NCBI GenBank assembly: GCA_030532385.1
Contig: JAUNLG010000009.1
Span: 470-64,469 of the forward strand
Length of the DNA stretch: 64,000 nt
Direction: 5' to 3'
Source: Anaerococcus sp.
GTDB taxonomy: Bacteria > Bacillota > Clostridia > Tissierellales > Peptoniphilaceae
Shown here in pieces: positions 16,461 to 26,021 of this stretch. The notes beneath the pieces were generated by a model. It was not told the DNA's origin and ran no database searches. It was given only the letters and a program-made list of their open reading frames with translations. Position numbers and translations under genes: made by a program. The stretch's first letter is position 1. Each line of letters begins with the position of its first letter.

Positions 16461-17273
16461 TTACCAAGCAGGAATCCAAAAGCCCTTGGTGTATTTTTCA
16501 TAATCAGCCTTGGTTTCATCTGTCTGATAGTAGGAGACTACTTCTTTAAGGTCCTCCCTATCCTTATCTTCACTCCTTGCTGCTATGATATTTATATATT
16601 CTTTGACAGCCTGGCTATCCTTATCTTCCATAAAAAGGGCATCTTCTTCTATGCTTAGGCCTGAGTCTAGGGCATAGTTATCATTTACTATAGAAATATC
16701 TGTATCATCTAGACTTCTAGGTGTCCCACTGGCATCCATTTCTACAAGGTCAAGGTTTTTGGGATTGTCTACTAGGTCATCTAGGCTTATTAAATCTCCA
16801 GGCTCTCCATTTACTTTGATCAAACCTGCAGCTTGGAGGAGAAAAAGGGCCCTTGATCCGTTGGATGGATCATCTGGTATGGCTACCCTTGCCCCATCTT
16901 CTAGGTCATCTAGCCTATCTATTTTTTTTGAGTAAATTCCCATAGGTCCTAGCATGGTATTGCCTAGGGCTATGAGGTCTTCGCTACCCTTACTATCATT
17001 AAATTCTTTGAGGAATTTATAGTGTTGGTAGGCATTTAGGTCTATGTCTTTGGCTAAAAGGGCTTCATTTGGTTGGTTGTAGTCAGAAAACCTAACTAGT
17101 TCTATCTTTTTGCCAGTTCCATCTTCATATCTCTTGGCAACTTCTTCCCACACTTCATTATTTTCACCAACTACTCCCACCTTTATGGTAGAAGAATCTT
17201 CATTGGCTGATCCACATCCAACAAGTCCTAGGCCTAGGATTAGGCCTAGGGATATTTTTAATAATTTTTTCAT
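16461..17273 (-). CDS. metQ: Methionine ABC transporter substrate-binding lipoprotein
   Basis: 270 residues. A lipoprotein signal peptide ends in the lipobox LVGC (Cys 20). The mature part is a NlpA/MetQ-type domain: IKVGVVGENNEVWEEVAKRY near the start, FSDYNQPNEALLAKDIDLNAYQHYKFL, then VAIPDDPSNGSRALFLLQAAGLI and the tail TKGFWIPAW. It captures D- or L-methionine outside the membrane and delivers it to MetI. Last gene of metN-metI-metQ; the Met T-box upstream supports methionine rather than another ligand. Confidence 0.93.
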   Translation of the reverse strand: MKKLLKISLGLILGLGLVGCGSANEDSSTIKVGVVGENNEVWEEVAKRYEDGTGKKIELVRFSDYNQPNEALLAKDIDLNAYQHYKFLKEFNDSKGSEDLIALGNTMLGPMGIYSKKIDRLDDLEDGARVAIPDDPSNGSRALFLLQAAGLIKVNGEPGDLISLDDLVDNPKNLDLVEMDASGTPRSLDDTDISIVNDNYALDSGLSIEEDALFMEDKDSQAVKEYINIIAARSEDKDREDLKEVVSYYQTDETKADYEKYTKGFWIPAW

Positions 17274-17283
17274 AAGTTTCTCC

Positions 17284-17949
17284 TTAATGACTTACTTTTT
17301 TTATCAAGATATTTGCTATAGCTTGGATTATAAATACTATTAGCAAAATCAAGACAACTGAAACAATTACAACATCATCCTTATATCTTTGATAGCCTAC
17401 GGATATGGCAAGGTCTCCTATACCCCCAGCTCCTATTAGCCCTGCCATGGCTGTCAGGCCTAGAAGGGAGATCATGGTAATAGCCCCTGCCCTAATCAAG
17501 GCTGGCAGGCCCTCTTTTAGGTAAACTTGAAAAATTATCTCCAAAGGACCCTTGCCCATGGCTTCTGCAGCCTCGATTATACCAGGATCAACTTCTGCTA
17601 GGGCCTGTTCTACTTGCTTGGCAAAGAAGGGAACTGTCGAAAATACCAGGGGAACTATGGCTGCAGTTGGCCCAATCCTTGTAGATACTATGGCCTTGGT
17701 AAAGGGAGCTAGGAGGGCTAAAAGAATTACAAAGGGGATAGCCCTAAAGGTATTGGTTATCTTATCTAGGATAGAGTAGGCAAGTTTATTTTCAAGAATC
17801 CTCCCCTCATCTGTTAAAACTAGGAAAAGACCCAAGATTAGGCCAAAGATTCCTGCAAAAAATCCTGAAACTATAAGCATGTATAAGGTTGTTAGAAATT
17901 CTTCTACTATCCTATCGCTTATGGATAGGGCATAATCAAAGTATCCCAT
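17284..17949 (-). CDS. metI: Methionine ABC transporter permease
   Basis: 221 residues with five predicted membrane segments. The EAA loop that contacts the ATPase reads EAAEAMGKGPLEIIFQVYLKEGLP (split here as EAAEAMGKG at about 130 and LKEGLP), typical of MetI. It overlaps metN by 14 bp and is followed by metQ after 10 bp. It forms the membrane channel of the MetNI complex. Confidence 0.94.
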   Translation of the reverse strand: MGYFDYALSISDRIVEEFLTTLYMLIVSGFFAGIFGLILGLFLVLTDEGRILENKLAYSILDKITNTFRAIPFVILLALLAPFTKAIVSTRIGPTAAIVPLVFSTVPFFAKQVEQALAEVDPGIIEAAEAMGKGPLEIIFQVYLKEGLPALIRAGAITMISLLGLTAMAGLIGAGGIGDLAISVGYQRYKDDVVIVSVVLILLIVFIIQAIANILIKKVSH

Positions 17950-18964
17950 CTTTACCTCCTAAAATCTCTACCCCTAGGTTTTTTTCCCTAAGGTAGGCTA
18001 TGGCTTTTTCATTCATATCTACATCCCCCATAAAGGTAAGGATCAAGGTTCCAAAGGGGCTTTGGTTAATAAATTCTATGGACCCTGCTAGGATATTGGC
18101 CCTTACCCCAAATTTTTCATAAATTTCACTAATAAGGGGCTTACTAGTAATCTCTCCAAGGTAGTTAAGTTTTACTAAAAGCTCTCCTTTGTTTAGGATA
18201 CCTAGCTTATCTTTTACATCTTCTATCATTGAGTCAAGTCTGGTTGTTGATTCTACAAATTCCTTGGTCAAAGGATTTTTTGGATTTGAAAAAATCTCTA
18301 GGGTAGACCCCTTTTCTATGATCCTACCCTTACTCATTATTGCAGTCTTGTTGCAAAGGTCCTTAACAACTTCCATCTGGTGGGTGATAATAAGGATGGT
18401 AAGGCCCAAATCCTTATTTAAGGACTTAAGTAGCTTTAGGATTTGCTTGGTAGTCTTTGGGTCAAGGGCACTTGTCGCCTCATCACAAAGAAGGATATCA
18501 GGATCACTCATAAGGGCGCGGGCTATAGCACACCTTTGTTTTTGCCCACCTGAAAGCTCCCTTGGAAACTTATCTTTCTTATCTCTTATGCCTACAAGGT
18601 CTAAGAGTCTTAGGGCCTTAGCTTCCTTTTCCTTCCTAGGTATCTTATCTTCTTTTATAGGAAAGATAACATTATCAATCACACTTAGGTTATTAAGCAG
18701 GTTAAAGTGCTGGAAGATCATGCCGATCTTTTTTCTTTTTTCCCTTAAAGCCTTCTTATCTAGGTCAAGGAGGTTTTCTCCATTTACAAAAACCTCGCCT
18801 GAACTTACTCTTTGAAGGAGGTTTACAGTTCTTATGAGGGTTGACTTACCTGCACCAGAAAAGCCAACTATCCCGTAGCTATCCCCCTTATTTACTTCTA
18901 AGCTGACCCTATCGACTGCCTTAAAGCCATCAAAGTCAACACTAACATCCTCTAGCCTAATCAT
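17936..18964 (-). CDS. metN: Methionine ABC transporter ATPase
   Basis: 342 residues. The ATPase domain has Walker A GFSGAGKST, Q-loop IFQHFNLL, signature LSGGQKQRCAIARAL, Walker B ILLCDEATSALD and His in ITHQ. A C-terminal NIL domain (about residues 265-340, with GVRANILAGSIEFINQSPFG) binds methionine and inhibits transport when the pool is full. It is the first gene of metNIQ, under a Met-specific T-box. Confidence 0.96.
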   Translation of the reverse strand: MIRLEDVSVDFDGFKAVDRVSLEVNKGDSYGIVGFSGAGKSTLIRTVNLLQRVSSGEVFVNGENLLDLDKKALREKRKKIGMIFQHFNLLNNLSVIDNVIFPIKEDKIPRKEKEAKALRLLDLVGIRDKKDKFPRELSGGQKQRCAIARALMSDPDILLCDEATSALDPKTTKQILKLLKSLNKDLGLTILIITHQMEVVKDLCNKTAIMSKGRIIEKGSTLEIFSNPKNPLTKEFVESTTRLDSMIEDVKDKLGILNKGELLVKLNYLGEITSKPLISEIYEKFGVRANILAGSIEFINQSPFGTLILTFMGDVDMNEKAIAYLREKNLGVEILGGKDGIL

Positions 18965-18985
18965 TTTTCCCTCTCAAATTTTAAT

Positions 18986-19225
18986 AAAAAAAGTCCCAAG
19001 CTTCCAAAAAGGAAACTAAGGACGAAATCTCGCGTTACCACCTTAATTCATATAGTAAACTATATGCTCTCATCAAGTACACCTATACTCTACTTCTATA
19101 ACGGGAATTCCCGTGAAAATCTCATATCGATCTTCCCCATCAAAGGCCATCTTCACTTAAGCTTTCTCTCACCCTTCTCAGCAACTGGGATTTTCTGTAG
19201 AAAGTCTACCTAGGCTACTCTTCTT
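18986..19225 (-). promoter_or_regulatory. T-box leader of metNIQ (Met specifier)
   Basis: On the minus strand the leader begins AAGAAGAGTAGCC. The specifier loop is GTGAAG-ATG, Met codon AUG. The canonical T-box core GGTGGTAACGCGAGA is at 19028-19042; its T in the variable position fits the A73 discriminator of tRNA-Met. The terminator stem GTCCTTAGTTTCC / GGAAGCTTGGGAC is followed by seven Ts (18987-18993). Low charging of tRNA-Met should raise transporter expression. Confidence 0.93.
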
Positions 19226-19248
19226 ATCATCTGGTTTTACTTAAGGAT

Positions 19249-19277
19249 ATTCTACCACCCTAAAGGATTTCCGTCAA
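19249..19277 (-). promoter_or_regulatory. Promoter of the metNIQ T-box transcript
   Basis: Minus-strand TTGACG (19272-19277), 17-bp spacer and TAGAAT (19249-19254), about 20 bp before the T-box stem I. Confidence 0.75.
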
Positions 19278-19393
19278 ATATTTTTTATTTTATTTGCATA
19301 AATATTATAGGAGTATTTGTCAATAATTTATAAATATATTTTTATTTTTCTCCAATTTCTATTATAATAGTAGGGAATACAAAAGGAGGCCAC

Positions 19394-20812
19394 ATGGCAA
19401 CATATAATCCAAAGTCTAGCAAGGCTAGCGAATTTATAAACCACGAAGAAATTTTGGAAACTCTATCTTTTGGAAAAGAAAATTCCCATAATAGAGATTT
19501 GATCATAGAAATATTAAATAAGGCAAAAAAGGCCAAGGGTCTTAGCCATAGGGAGGCTTTTATCCTTCTATCTTGTAAGGAAGATGACCTAAATGAGGAG
19601 ATTTATAAGCTTGCCAATGAGATTAAGCATAAGTTTTATGCCAATAGGATAGTCCTATTTGCTCCCCTCTACCTATCAAACTACTGTATAAATGGGTGCT
19701 CTTATTGCCCATACCATGGACAAAATAAGACTATTCCAAGAAAGAAACTTAGCCAGGAAGAAATACGTGCCCAAGTAATAGCCCTTCAGGATTTAGGCCA
19801 TAAAAGACTAGCCCTTGAAGCTGGGGAAGATCCAATCCATAACCCTATTGAGTACATATTAGAATCAATCGATACGATTTATAATATCAAGCATAAGAAT
19901 GGTTCTATAAGAAGGGTCAATGTAAATATTGCTGCAACAAGTGTAGAAAATTATAGGAAACTTCATGAAGCTGAGATAGGAACTTATATCCTCTTTCAAG
20001 AAACTTATAATAAAGAAAATTATGAAGCCCTTCATAAATTTGGTCCAAAGTCTAACTATGAATACCATACAGAGGCTATGGATAGGGCCTTTGAGGGTGG
20101 AATCGATGATTTGGGTCTAGGTGTCCTATATGGGCTTGATTCTTATGAGTATGAATTTATAGGCCAATTGATGCATGCTGAGCACCTTGAGGCAAGGTTT
20201 AATGTAGGCCCTCATACAATATCTGTTCCAAGGATTAAGCCTGCTGATGATATTAACCCAGATGATTTTGACAACTCTATATCTGATGATATCTTTGCAA
20301 AGATTGTAGCCTGCCTAAGAATTGCTGTTCCTTATACTGGAATGATTGTATCAACTAGGGAGTCTCAAGCTATGAGAGAAAGGCTACTAGAGCTTGGTAT
20401 ATCTCAAGTATCCGGAGGAAGCAAGACTTCAGTAGGAGGCTATACCGAAAAAGAAACCAAGGGTAGCGACCAATTTGAACTATCAGACCATAGGAGTCTT
20501 GATGAAGTAGTGGATTGGCTAATATCTTTAGGTCACCTACCAAGTTTTTGTACAGCTTGCTATAGGATGGGTAGGACTGGAGAGGCCTTTATGGACCTTG
20601 TCAAGAAGGAAGGCATAGGAAATATTTGCCAACCAAACGCCCTAACTACCCTAAAAGAATACGCCATAGACTATGCAAGTGATAAGACTAGGAAAAATGC
20701 AGAGGCCCTTATCCTAAAGGAGCTTTCCAATATACCAAATGAGAAGGTAAGAGAATTAACCAAAGAAAACTTAGAAAAAATAGGTCAAGGCCAAAGGGAC
20801 CTTTATATATAA
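19394..20812 (+). CDS. hydG: [FeFe]-hydrogenase maturase HydG (tyrosine lyase)
   Basis: 472 residues. This radical SAM enzyme splits tyrosine to supply CO and CN- for the hydrogenase H-cluster. The SAM-cluster motif is CINGCSYC (C-x3-C-x2-C, about residue 96). The C-terminal extension that carries the second Fe-S cluster shows CTACYRMGRTGEAFMDL and ICQPNALTTLKEY, as in HydG and unlike ThiH. ATG follows AAAGGAGG at a good distance. hydF starts 2 bp after the stop. Confidence 0.96.
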   Translation: MATYNPKSSKASEFINHEEILETLSFGKENSHNRDLIIEILNKAKKAKGLSHREAFILLSCKEDDLNEEIYKLANEIKHKFYANRIVLFAPLYLSNYCINGCSYCPYHGQNKTIPRKKLSQEEIRAQVIALQDLGHKRLALEAGEDPIHNPIEYILESIDTIYNIKHKNGSIRRVNVNIAATSVENYRKLHEAEIGTYILFQETYNKENYEALHKFGPKSNYEYHTEAMDRAFEGGIDDLGLGVLYGLDSYEYEFIGQLMHAEHLEARFNVGPHTISVPRIKPADDINPDDFDNSISDDIFAKIVACLRIAVPYTGMIVSTRESQAMRERLLELGISQVSGGSKTSVGGYTEKETKGSDQFELSDHRSLDEVVDWLISLGHLPSFCTACYRMGRTGEAFMDLVKKEGIGNICQPNALTTLKEYAIDYASDKTRKNAEALILKELSNIPNEKVRELTKENLEKIGQGQRDLYI

Positions 20813-20814
20813 AG

Positions 20815-21960
20815 ATGAAAAGTCAAAATAGCGAAAAAATCCATATAGGAATCTTTGGAGATACGAATTCAGGCAAGTCAACCCTCCTAAATTATATGAC
20901 AGGGACAAAGACTTCCATAGTCTCTCCCATAAGTGGAACAACAACAGACCCTATCAGAAAGGCCATGGAAATCACAGACTTTGGTCCAGTTCTTTTTATA
21001 GATACGGCAGGCTTTAATGATAAGACTGACCTTGGCAAACTAAGGGTTCAAAAAAGTCTTGGAATCATAGATAAGTGTGATATTTTTATCTATTGTTTAA
21101 GTGAAAATTTAGATAAGGAAATTATAGAAAAAATTAACCTTAGCAAAAAGCCAATAATCTATGTGGCCATGAGAGATGACCTGGACCTTGCAGGGCCTTT
21201 GGTTGAAAAATATAAGGACCTTGATCCTATAGCTGTAGATGTGACTGAAAATGCTTGTAGGCTTAAAATCTTTGATAGGATAAAAAAACTTTATAAAAAA
21301 GAAGAGCTTTCAATAACAGGGTCTTTGGTAAAAGAAGGGGATATGGTAATTCTTGTGATCCCACAAGATAAGGCAGCTCCAAAGGGTAGACTTATAAAAC
21401 CCCAGGTTATGACTATAAGAGAGCTTATAGATAAAAATGCTACAGCCCTTGCTTGTAAGCTAGAAAACCTAGAAAATACCCTAAAGGCTCTTAAGGATAA
21501 GCCTGACCTTGTTATCTGTGATTCACAAGTCTTTAAGGAAAGTAAGGAAATCCTAGGAGACGGTATTAGGCTAACAAGCTTTTCTGTCCTTTTTTCAGCC
21601 TACAAGGGCGATATAGACTACTTTGTAGAATCTGTCAAAGTTTTGGAAAGAGAAGTTAAAAACATCTTAATATCTGAAGCCTGCACCCACCCTCCTATAG
21701 ATGAGGATATAGGGACAGTAAAGATTCCTAAGATGCTTAGGGAGAGATTTCCTGATATTTCTATAGACTTTAATAGGGGTGATGACCCAATAGCCTATGA
21801 AAAATATGACCTCATAATAAATTGCGGGGCTTGTATGTTTAATAGGACTAGTATGTTAAGCAAGGTAGGGAAGGCTAAGGCCAAAAAGGTTCCAATGACA
21901 AACTATGGGATAACCATAGCCTATCTAAAAGGAATCCTTGATAAAATCACCCTACCATAA
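20815..21960 (+). CDS. hydF: [FeFe]-hydrogenase maturase HydF (GTPase scaffold)
   Basis: 381 residues. HydF carries the 2Fe precursor and delivers it to HydA. The N-terminal GTPase domain shows GDTNSGKST (P-loop, residues 15-23), TTTDP and DTAG. The C-terminal cluster-binding domain holds the conserved ACTH (about residue 288) and NCGACMF (about residue 339) cysteines and histidine. It forms an operon with hydG and ends at a strong terminator. Confidence 0.96.
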   Translation: MKSQNSEKIHIGIFGDTNSGKSTLLNYMTGTKTSIVSPISGTTTDPIRKAMEITDFGPVLFIDTAGFNDKTDLGKLRVQKSLGIIDKCDIFIYCLSENLDKEIIEKINLSKKPIIYVAMRDDLDLAGPLVEKYKDLDPIAVDVTENACRLKIFDRIKKLYKKEELSITGSLVKEGDMVILVIPQDKAAPKGRLIKPQVMTIRELIDKNATALACKLENLENTLKALKDKPDLVICDSQVFKESKEILGDGIRLTSFSVLFSAYKGDIDYFVESVKVLEREVKNILISEACTHPPIDEDIGTVKIPKMLRERFPDISIDFNRGDDPIAYEKYDLIINCGACMFNRTSMLSKVGKAKAKKVPMTNYGITIAYLKGILDKITLP

Positions 21961-21989
21961 AAAATCTGGGAAATTTCCCAGATTTTTTT
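21961..21989. terminator. Terminator of hydGF, shared with the convergent ABC locus
   Basis: A perfect 26-bp palindrome (21961-21986) with a seven-T run on the plus strand. It lies directly behind the hydF stop and overlaps the end of the convergent ATPase gene. Confidence 0.9.
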
Positions 21990-22626
21990 AATTAACTCTC
22001 CTAGCATCCTCTAATCTTATACTTGTAAAGTCAAAATATTCCTTTAGACTTTCCTGGTGGCTTACTAGAATGAAATTTTTTATTTGTGATTTTTTAATAT
22101 AGGTAAGAATCTTAGTATACAAGGCTTCATCCAAAGAGTTGAAGGCTTCATCTGCAAATAAAATCTCACAATCACTGGCCAAAGCCCTTGCTATGGCACA
22201 CCTTTGCCTTTGGCCGCCAGATAATTTATAAACTTCAATATCAAGATAGTCAGAAAGTTCAGTAACTTCTGCAACTTCCCTTATCTTTTCTAGGTCATCA
22301 GATAAAAATCTTAGATTATCAATAAGGCTTTCTTCTTCAAGAAGGACATACTCTTGAAAGATAAAGGCTATTTTATTTCGCTTAATAAGCCTAAGGTCCT
22401 TGTTTGAGTAATCTTTTATATTTTTACCATCTATAAGATAATCACCCCTAAAATCAGAATCTAATAGACCTAGGATCTTAAGGAGGGTAGACTTACCACT
22501 GCCTGATGGCCCTGTGATAAATATATTCTCCTCATCCTTTATACTAAGATTTATCTTATCTAGTATCTTCCTATCTTCACCCTTAACTTTGACAATTTTA
22601 CTTACATTTTTTAAGTCTATCCTCAT
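21988..22626 (-). CDS. ABC transporter ATPase, bacteriocin-export (lactococcin 972-like) type
   Basis: 212 residues: Walker A GPSGSGKST (about residues 39-47), Q-loop FIFQEYVLLEEES, signature LSGGQRQRCAIARAL, Walker B ILFADEAFNSLD, switch His in VSHQES. The short size and the EAFNSLD variant of Walker B resemble the ATPases of lactococcin 972-type export/immunity systems; this assignment is by resemblance only. It is the last gene of a three-gene unit and follows two half-size permease genes that are both frameshifted, so the transporter may be non-functional although this gene is intact. Confidence 0.8.
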   Translation of the reverse strand: MRIDLKNVSKIVKVKGEDRKILDKINLSIKDEENIFITGPSGSGKSTLLKILGLLDSDFRGDYLIDGKNIKDYSNKDLRLIKRNKIAFIFQEYVLLEEESLIDNLRFLSDDLEKIREVAEVTELSDYLDIEVYKLSGGQRQRCAIARALASDCEILFADEAFNSLDEALYTKILTYIKKSQIKNFILVSHQESLKEYFDFTSIRLEDARRVN

Positions 22627-22628
22627 AC

Positions 22629-23653
22629 CTACCCCCTGATTAAATCTGATAAATTTCCTTTTTCCAAGTGATTTTTAACATACAAAGAGATTATTATACT
22701 TAGGCTAAGTGGGATAAGAAAGCCTAATAATAGATAAAAAATCTCAAGACTTTGATCTAAAAAGTTATTTAAATATGATAAAATTAGAAAGCTTAATAAA
22801 AAATTAAAAAGATTTATTATGATAAACATACTTATAAAACCTTTAGTAAAAAAGGCTAGGTCAGATCCTTTCATAAGACTTAGACTTATCCTTCTAAAAT
22901 AGTCCCTTATCTTTCCACTAAAAATAAAAATCATAGAAATCAAAAGAACTAGGACAAGTATCACAACTATTGGCAAAAAGAACATTAAGATAAATTCTGA
23001 TTCGCTTGTAGCTAGATCATTAGATACTCTCTTATTTATATACCACAAATCACTTGAATCAATTAGAGATTTGAATGGGCCAAAGGACTTATCTATATCT
23101 TTAAGCTTGGTAGTTGATATAAGATCTTCTATTACATAATAGGTATTTATATCCTTATAGGCAAATAAATCATAGAAATTTTGGGGATCTAAGTGGAGGA
23201 TAAGGCTATTAGATATTGACTCTAAGCCGAAATTTGCTAAAATTTGCCCATCAACCCTTTTAATAGGAAAAGATCTTCCACCTATATTTTTAGTCTTAGA
23301 GTCATATGGCCTTGCTAGCAGAACATGATTTATACTTTCTTTAATCGATTTATCTAAAGATTTTTCTGCCGAAAGATAAATTATGATATTTTTATTAGGA
23401 GTGCTTAAGTCAATTAAACCAAAGGCTTGGTCATTATAGAAACTAAGGAGGTCATCAAAAAGTCTTTGTCAAGGTTCCTATTATCGCCAACTATAGCTAC
23501 CCTAGTATCAGTCCTCCTCCTATAAGTTTGATCTTTTACAAAATAATCTAGCAAAAAATACGTAAGTGAACTTATAGTAACAAAAATTAAAGTAATTATA
23601 AATATTTCCCTTAAGAAGAACCTATAGATTTTTCCAAACTTTCCAAAATTCAT
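22629..23653 (-). pseudogene. Frameshifted half-size ABC permease (second of two)
   Basis: An ATG at 23653 (GGAG upstream; ATGA overlap with the preceding gene) opens a frame with one N-terminal helix (FIITLIFVTISSLTYFLLDYF) that stops at 23414. The protein continues in another frame, from DDLLSFYNDQAF through an extracytoplasmic domain to three C-terminal helices ending at 22629. Joining the frames needs one extra base in a run of five (23457-23461) and gives about 341 residues of FtsX-like layout. No start with a ribosome site precedes the second part. Confidence 0.75.
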
Positions 23654-24679
23654 ATAAACCACTCCATATCTTCATTTTTTAATCTTTTATTTATTGAAGC
23701 CAAAGACCTTAGGTCAAAAATAAACTGAATTAAAAGGTGGATTAAACTTAGCAAAAGCAAAATTTTTATACTTATTGTAAAGTTTAATAGCTTGCTTAGA
23801 AGGTAAGTAAAAAAAGAAGCAATAGCTAGACCTAAGAATAAAAATTTATATAGGGGTAGTTTCATCTTCAAAAGACTTTCAAATAGCGAAAGATTTTTCA
23901 TAAAAAGCAAGCGAAAGTGCCTGGTATTGATCTTATCCATATAAAAAATACTGAGGCCTAGAAAGATATAAAGAAAGCTTGTAATTAAAATCAGGTTTCC
24001 AAAGGACATAAATAGAAGTAGAGGATTAGAAACCATGGTTATAAAGGTCCAAAAAATCCTAAATCAAAGCCCCTTTTAACTTCTTTGCCCCATTTTCTAT
24101 TAGACTTGAAGATAGGTTGGAAAGCTTTTCTATATTGTCCGCATCTATATAGACAAAATTATTAATCTTTCCTTCATAGGTTAGGTTCATGATCTTTTCA
24201 TGGTTACCATCAAATAAAGAAGATCTTGGTGTAAGAACCATAATCTCATCTCCATCTTCATTCTCCCTCTCACTTGCTCCATAAATTTCAAAACTATCAA
24301 GATTAGCTTGACTAATATAGGATTTTTTCTTTAGCTTATAATCATCTATAGAAAAATACCTAGCCATATTTTCTATATTATATTCTCTTGTTTCTAGTTC
24401 GTTTGAGAAAAACATCCTCGGATCATAGACCGTGAGGTCTTTATGGTCCAAGGATTCATATATTAGACTTATATCATTATAATCCATCAGGCCTATATCA
24501 TCTATAGCTATTGGATTTTCAAGCTTATAGTATTTATAATTTTTTGAGAAGCCAAAAGGATAGGCTAAGATAGTAGATATTTTATCAAAGACATAGGTGA
24601 TTGATAGGGCCATTAGGGTAAAGACTAAGACTGAAACTAATGTGATTAACTTTAGCTGGCTTTTGTACTTAAGGTTCAT
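23650..24679 (-). pseudogene. Frameshifted half-size ABC permease (first of two)
   Basis: The first part (24679-24059) has an N-terminal helix and a ~170-residue extracytoplasmic domain and ends in a TAG; the second (from about 24056 to 23650) holds three helices in another frame. Removing one base from the TTT at 24061-24063 (minus strand) joins them as KLKGALI-RIFWTF, giving about 342 residues. The ATG at 24036 has no ribosome site. Together with the next gene the total is about 683 residues, close to the length I recall for the single-chain bacteriocin-associated permeases. Confidence 0.72.
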
Positions 24680-24850
24680 ATATCCTCCTTTTAGGATAGG
24701 AGAAAGGCAATTACGAAAGTATTATTAATTATTTTAAATAATTATACTCAATTTGGAAAACCTTATCAATTATTACATGTTTTTTATCCATCTTTTAAGG
24801 GTCTTTATAAAGATCTCAATCTAAATATAAATTACTACTTTGACTTTTGC

Positions 24851-25888
24851 CTAGTCATACCTTCTAGTTTTTTTATTATAGCTTATGACATCTCCCCTAT
24901 CTACAGCTAATCTATAGCCTATTTTTTCTATTTTTTCACTAAGGAGGTCTCTTTCTTCGGCTGATTCTGTCCCTGTGTATAATTTGTTATCATAAAGACT
25001 ATAGGCTCCTCTTACATCTTTTGGGGATAGGTTTGGCATAAGGACATTGGCTCCTGCCTTTAGTCCTTCTTCTCTCCCTTGAGGCCTTATAGTTCCTAGG
25101 GCTGTGGTTGCAGGTATTAGGGCCTTTGGGAAAAGAATCCTAAGGATTGAAATAAGTCTTAGGGTCTTAGTATAAGAGCCATTTGGAAAAGAGCTAAAAG
25201 GAGTATTTTTTGAGCTTAGGAAAGGGCCTATGCCAATCATGGCAGGGTTTAACTCTTGGAGAAATCTTATATCTTTTATGATCATTTCTGTAGTTTGGTA
25301 GGGAGAATCTACCATAAAGCCTCCCCCTACTTGAAAGCCAATTTCTTTAAGGTCCCAAAGGGCCCTTCTCCTTTGTTCAAAGCCCATTGATTCTGGGTGA
25401 AGAGCCCTATAGTGGTCCTTATCTGAGGTCTCCTGCCTAAGTAGGTACCTATCTGCCCCTGCCTCAAAGAGTTTCTTATAAGACTCCTTGGACCTTACTC
25501 CCAAGGATAGGGTTATGGCTACATCAGAATAAAGGTCCTTTATATCTTTTATTATTTTTATAAAATCATCATCTCTAAAGCCTATATCTTCTCCCCCTTG
25601 AAGAACAAAGGTCCTAAAGCCTAGGTCATAGCCAAACCTAGCCCTTTGTATAATCTCATCCACACTTAGCCTATATCTTTTGACCTTGGTATTTTCTGCC
25701 CTTATTCCACAATAATAGCAAGAATTTTTGCATATATTTGAAAATTCAATTAGGCCTCTTACGAAAACCTTATCCCCATAGACTTCCCTTCTGATTTGAT
25801 CTGCCTTTATCGCAAGATTTTTCCTATATTTATCATCTTCTATCCATTTTTTGAGGGTCTTATCCCCTATATTTTTAATATTATTCAT
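24851..25888 (-). CDS. hydE: [FeFe]-hydrogenase maturase HydE
   Basis: 345 residues, a radical SAM enzyme needed to build the dithiomethylamine bridge/2Fe unit of the H-cluster. The cluster motif is CKNSCYYCG (C-x3-C-x2-C, about residues 52-59), followed by KRYRLS, LQGGED and RQETSDKDHYRALHP, a HydE-type sequence; BioB-specific residues are absent. It stands apart from hydGF on the opposite strand. ATG follows AGAGGA. Confidence 0.94.
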   Translation of the reverse strand: MNNIKNIGDKTLKKWIEDDKYRKNLAIKADQIRREVYGDKVFVRGLIEFSNICKNSCYYCGIRAENTKVKRYRLSVDEIIQRARFGYDLGFRTFVLQGGEDIGFRDDDFIKIIKDIKDLYSDVAITLSLGVRSKESYKKLFEAGADRYLLRQETSDKDHYRALHPESMGFEQRRRALWDLKEIGFQVGGGFMVDSPYQTTEMIIKDIRFLQELNPAMIGIGPFLSSKNTPFSSFPNGSYTKTLRLISILRILFPKALIPATTALGTIRPQGREEGLKAGANVLMPNLSPKDVRGAYSLYDNKLYTGTESAEERDLLSEKIEKIGYRLAVDRGDVISYNKKTRRYD

Positions 25889-25911
25889 AAATCCTCTAAG
25901 ATAATTTTAAT

Positions 25912-25957
25912 AAAAAACGGGAGACTCTTGCAAACACTTACTTGCAACAGCCTCCCT
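25912..25957 (-). terminator. Hairpin terminator between the HD-like gene and hydE
   Basis: Arms GGGAG (25919-25923) with CTCCC (25952-25956) and TTGCAA (25928-25933) with TTGCAA (25942-25947) form a long stem, followed on the minus strand by a six-T run. It ends the upstream operon; because it lies only 24 bp before hydE it could also attenuate read-through into it. Confidence 0.75.
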
Positions 25958-26021
25958 GGGTTAGGTAAAATAAATTCACTTATAATATACTGCACTTTAT
26001 CCTATTTGCAAACTTATATAT

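Larger units (their letters stand above)
18965..19393. other. 429-bp divergent intergenic region, metN / hydG
   Basis: Besides the Met T-box and its promoter on the minus strand, it holds the leader of hydG on the plus strand, with TATAAT at 19363-19368 and an AAAGGAGG ribosome site. No further gene is seen. Confidence 0.7.

Noticed and set aside
17215..17250. Short CCTAGG-rich repeat in the metQ signal peptide
   Set aside because: It comes from Leu-Gly codons in the signal peptide and has no wider repeat structure.
23457..23461. Programmed -1 ribosomal frameshift
   Set aside because: The heptamer does not fit X-XXY-YYZ in the zero frame, no pseudoknot was evident, and the neighbouring gene has an unrelated +1-type break; mutation is simpler.
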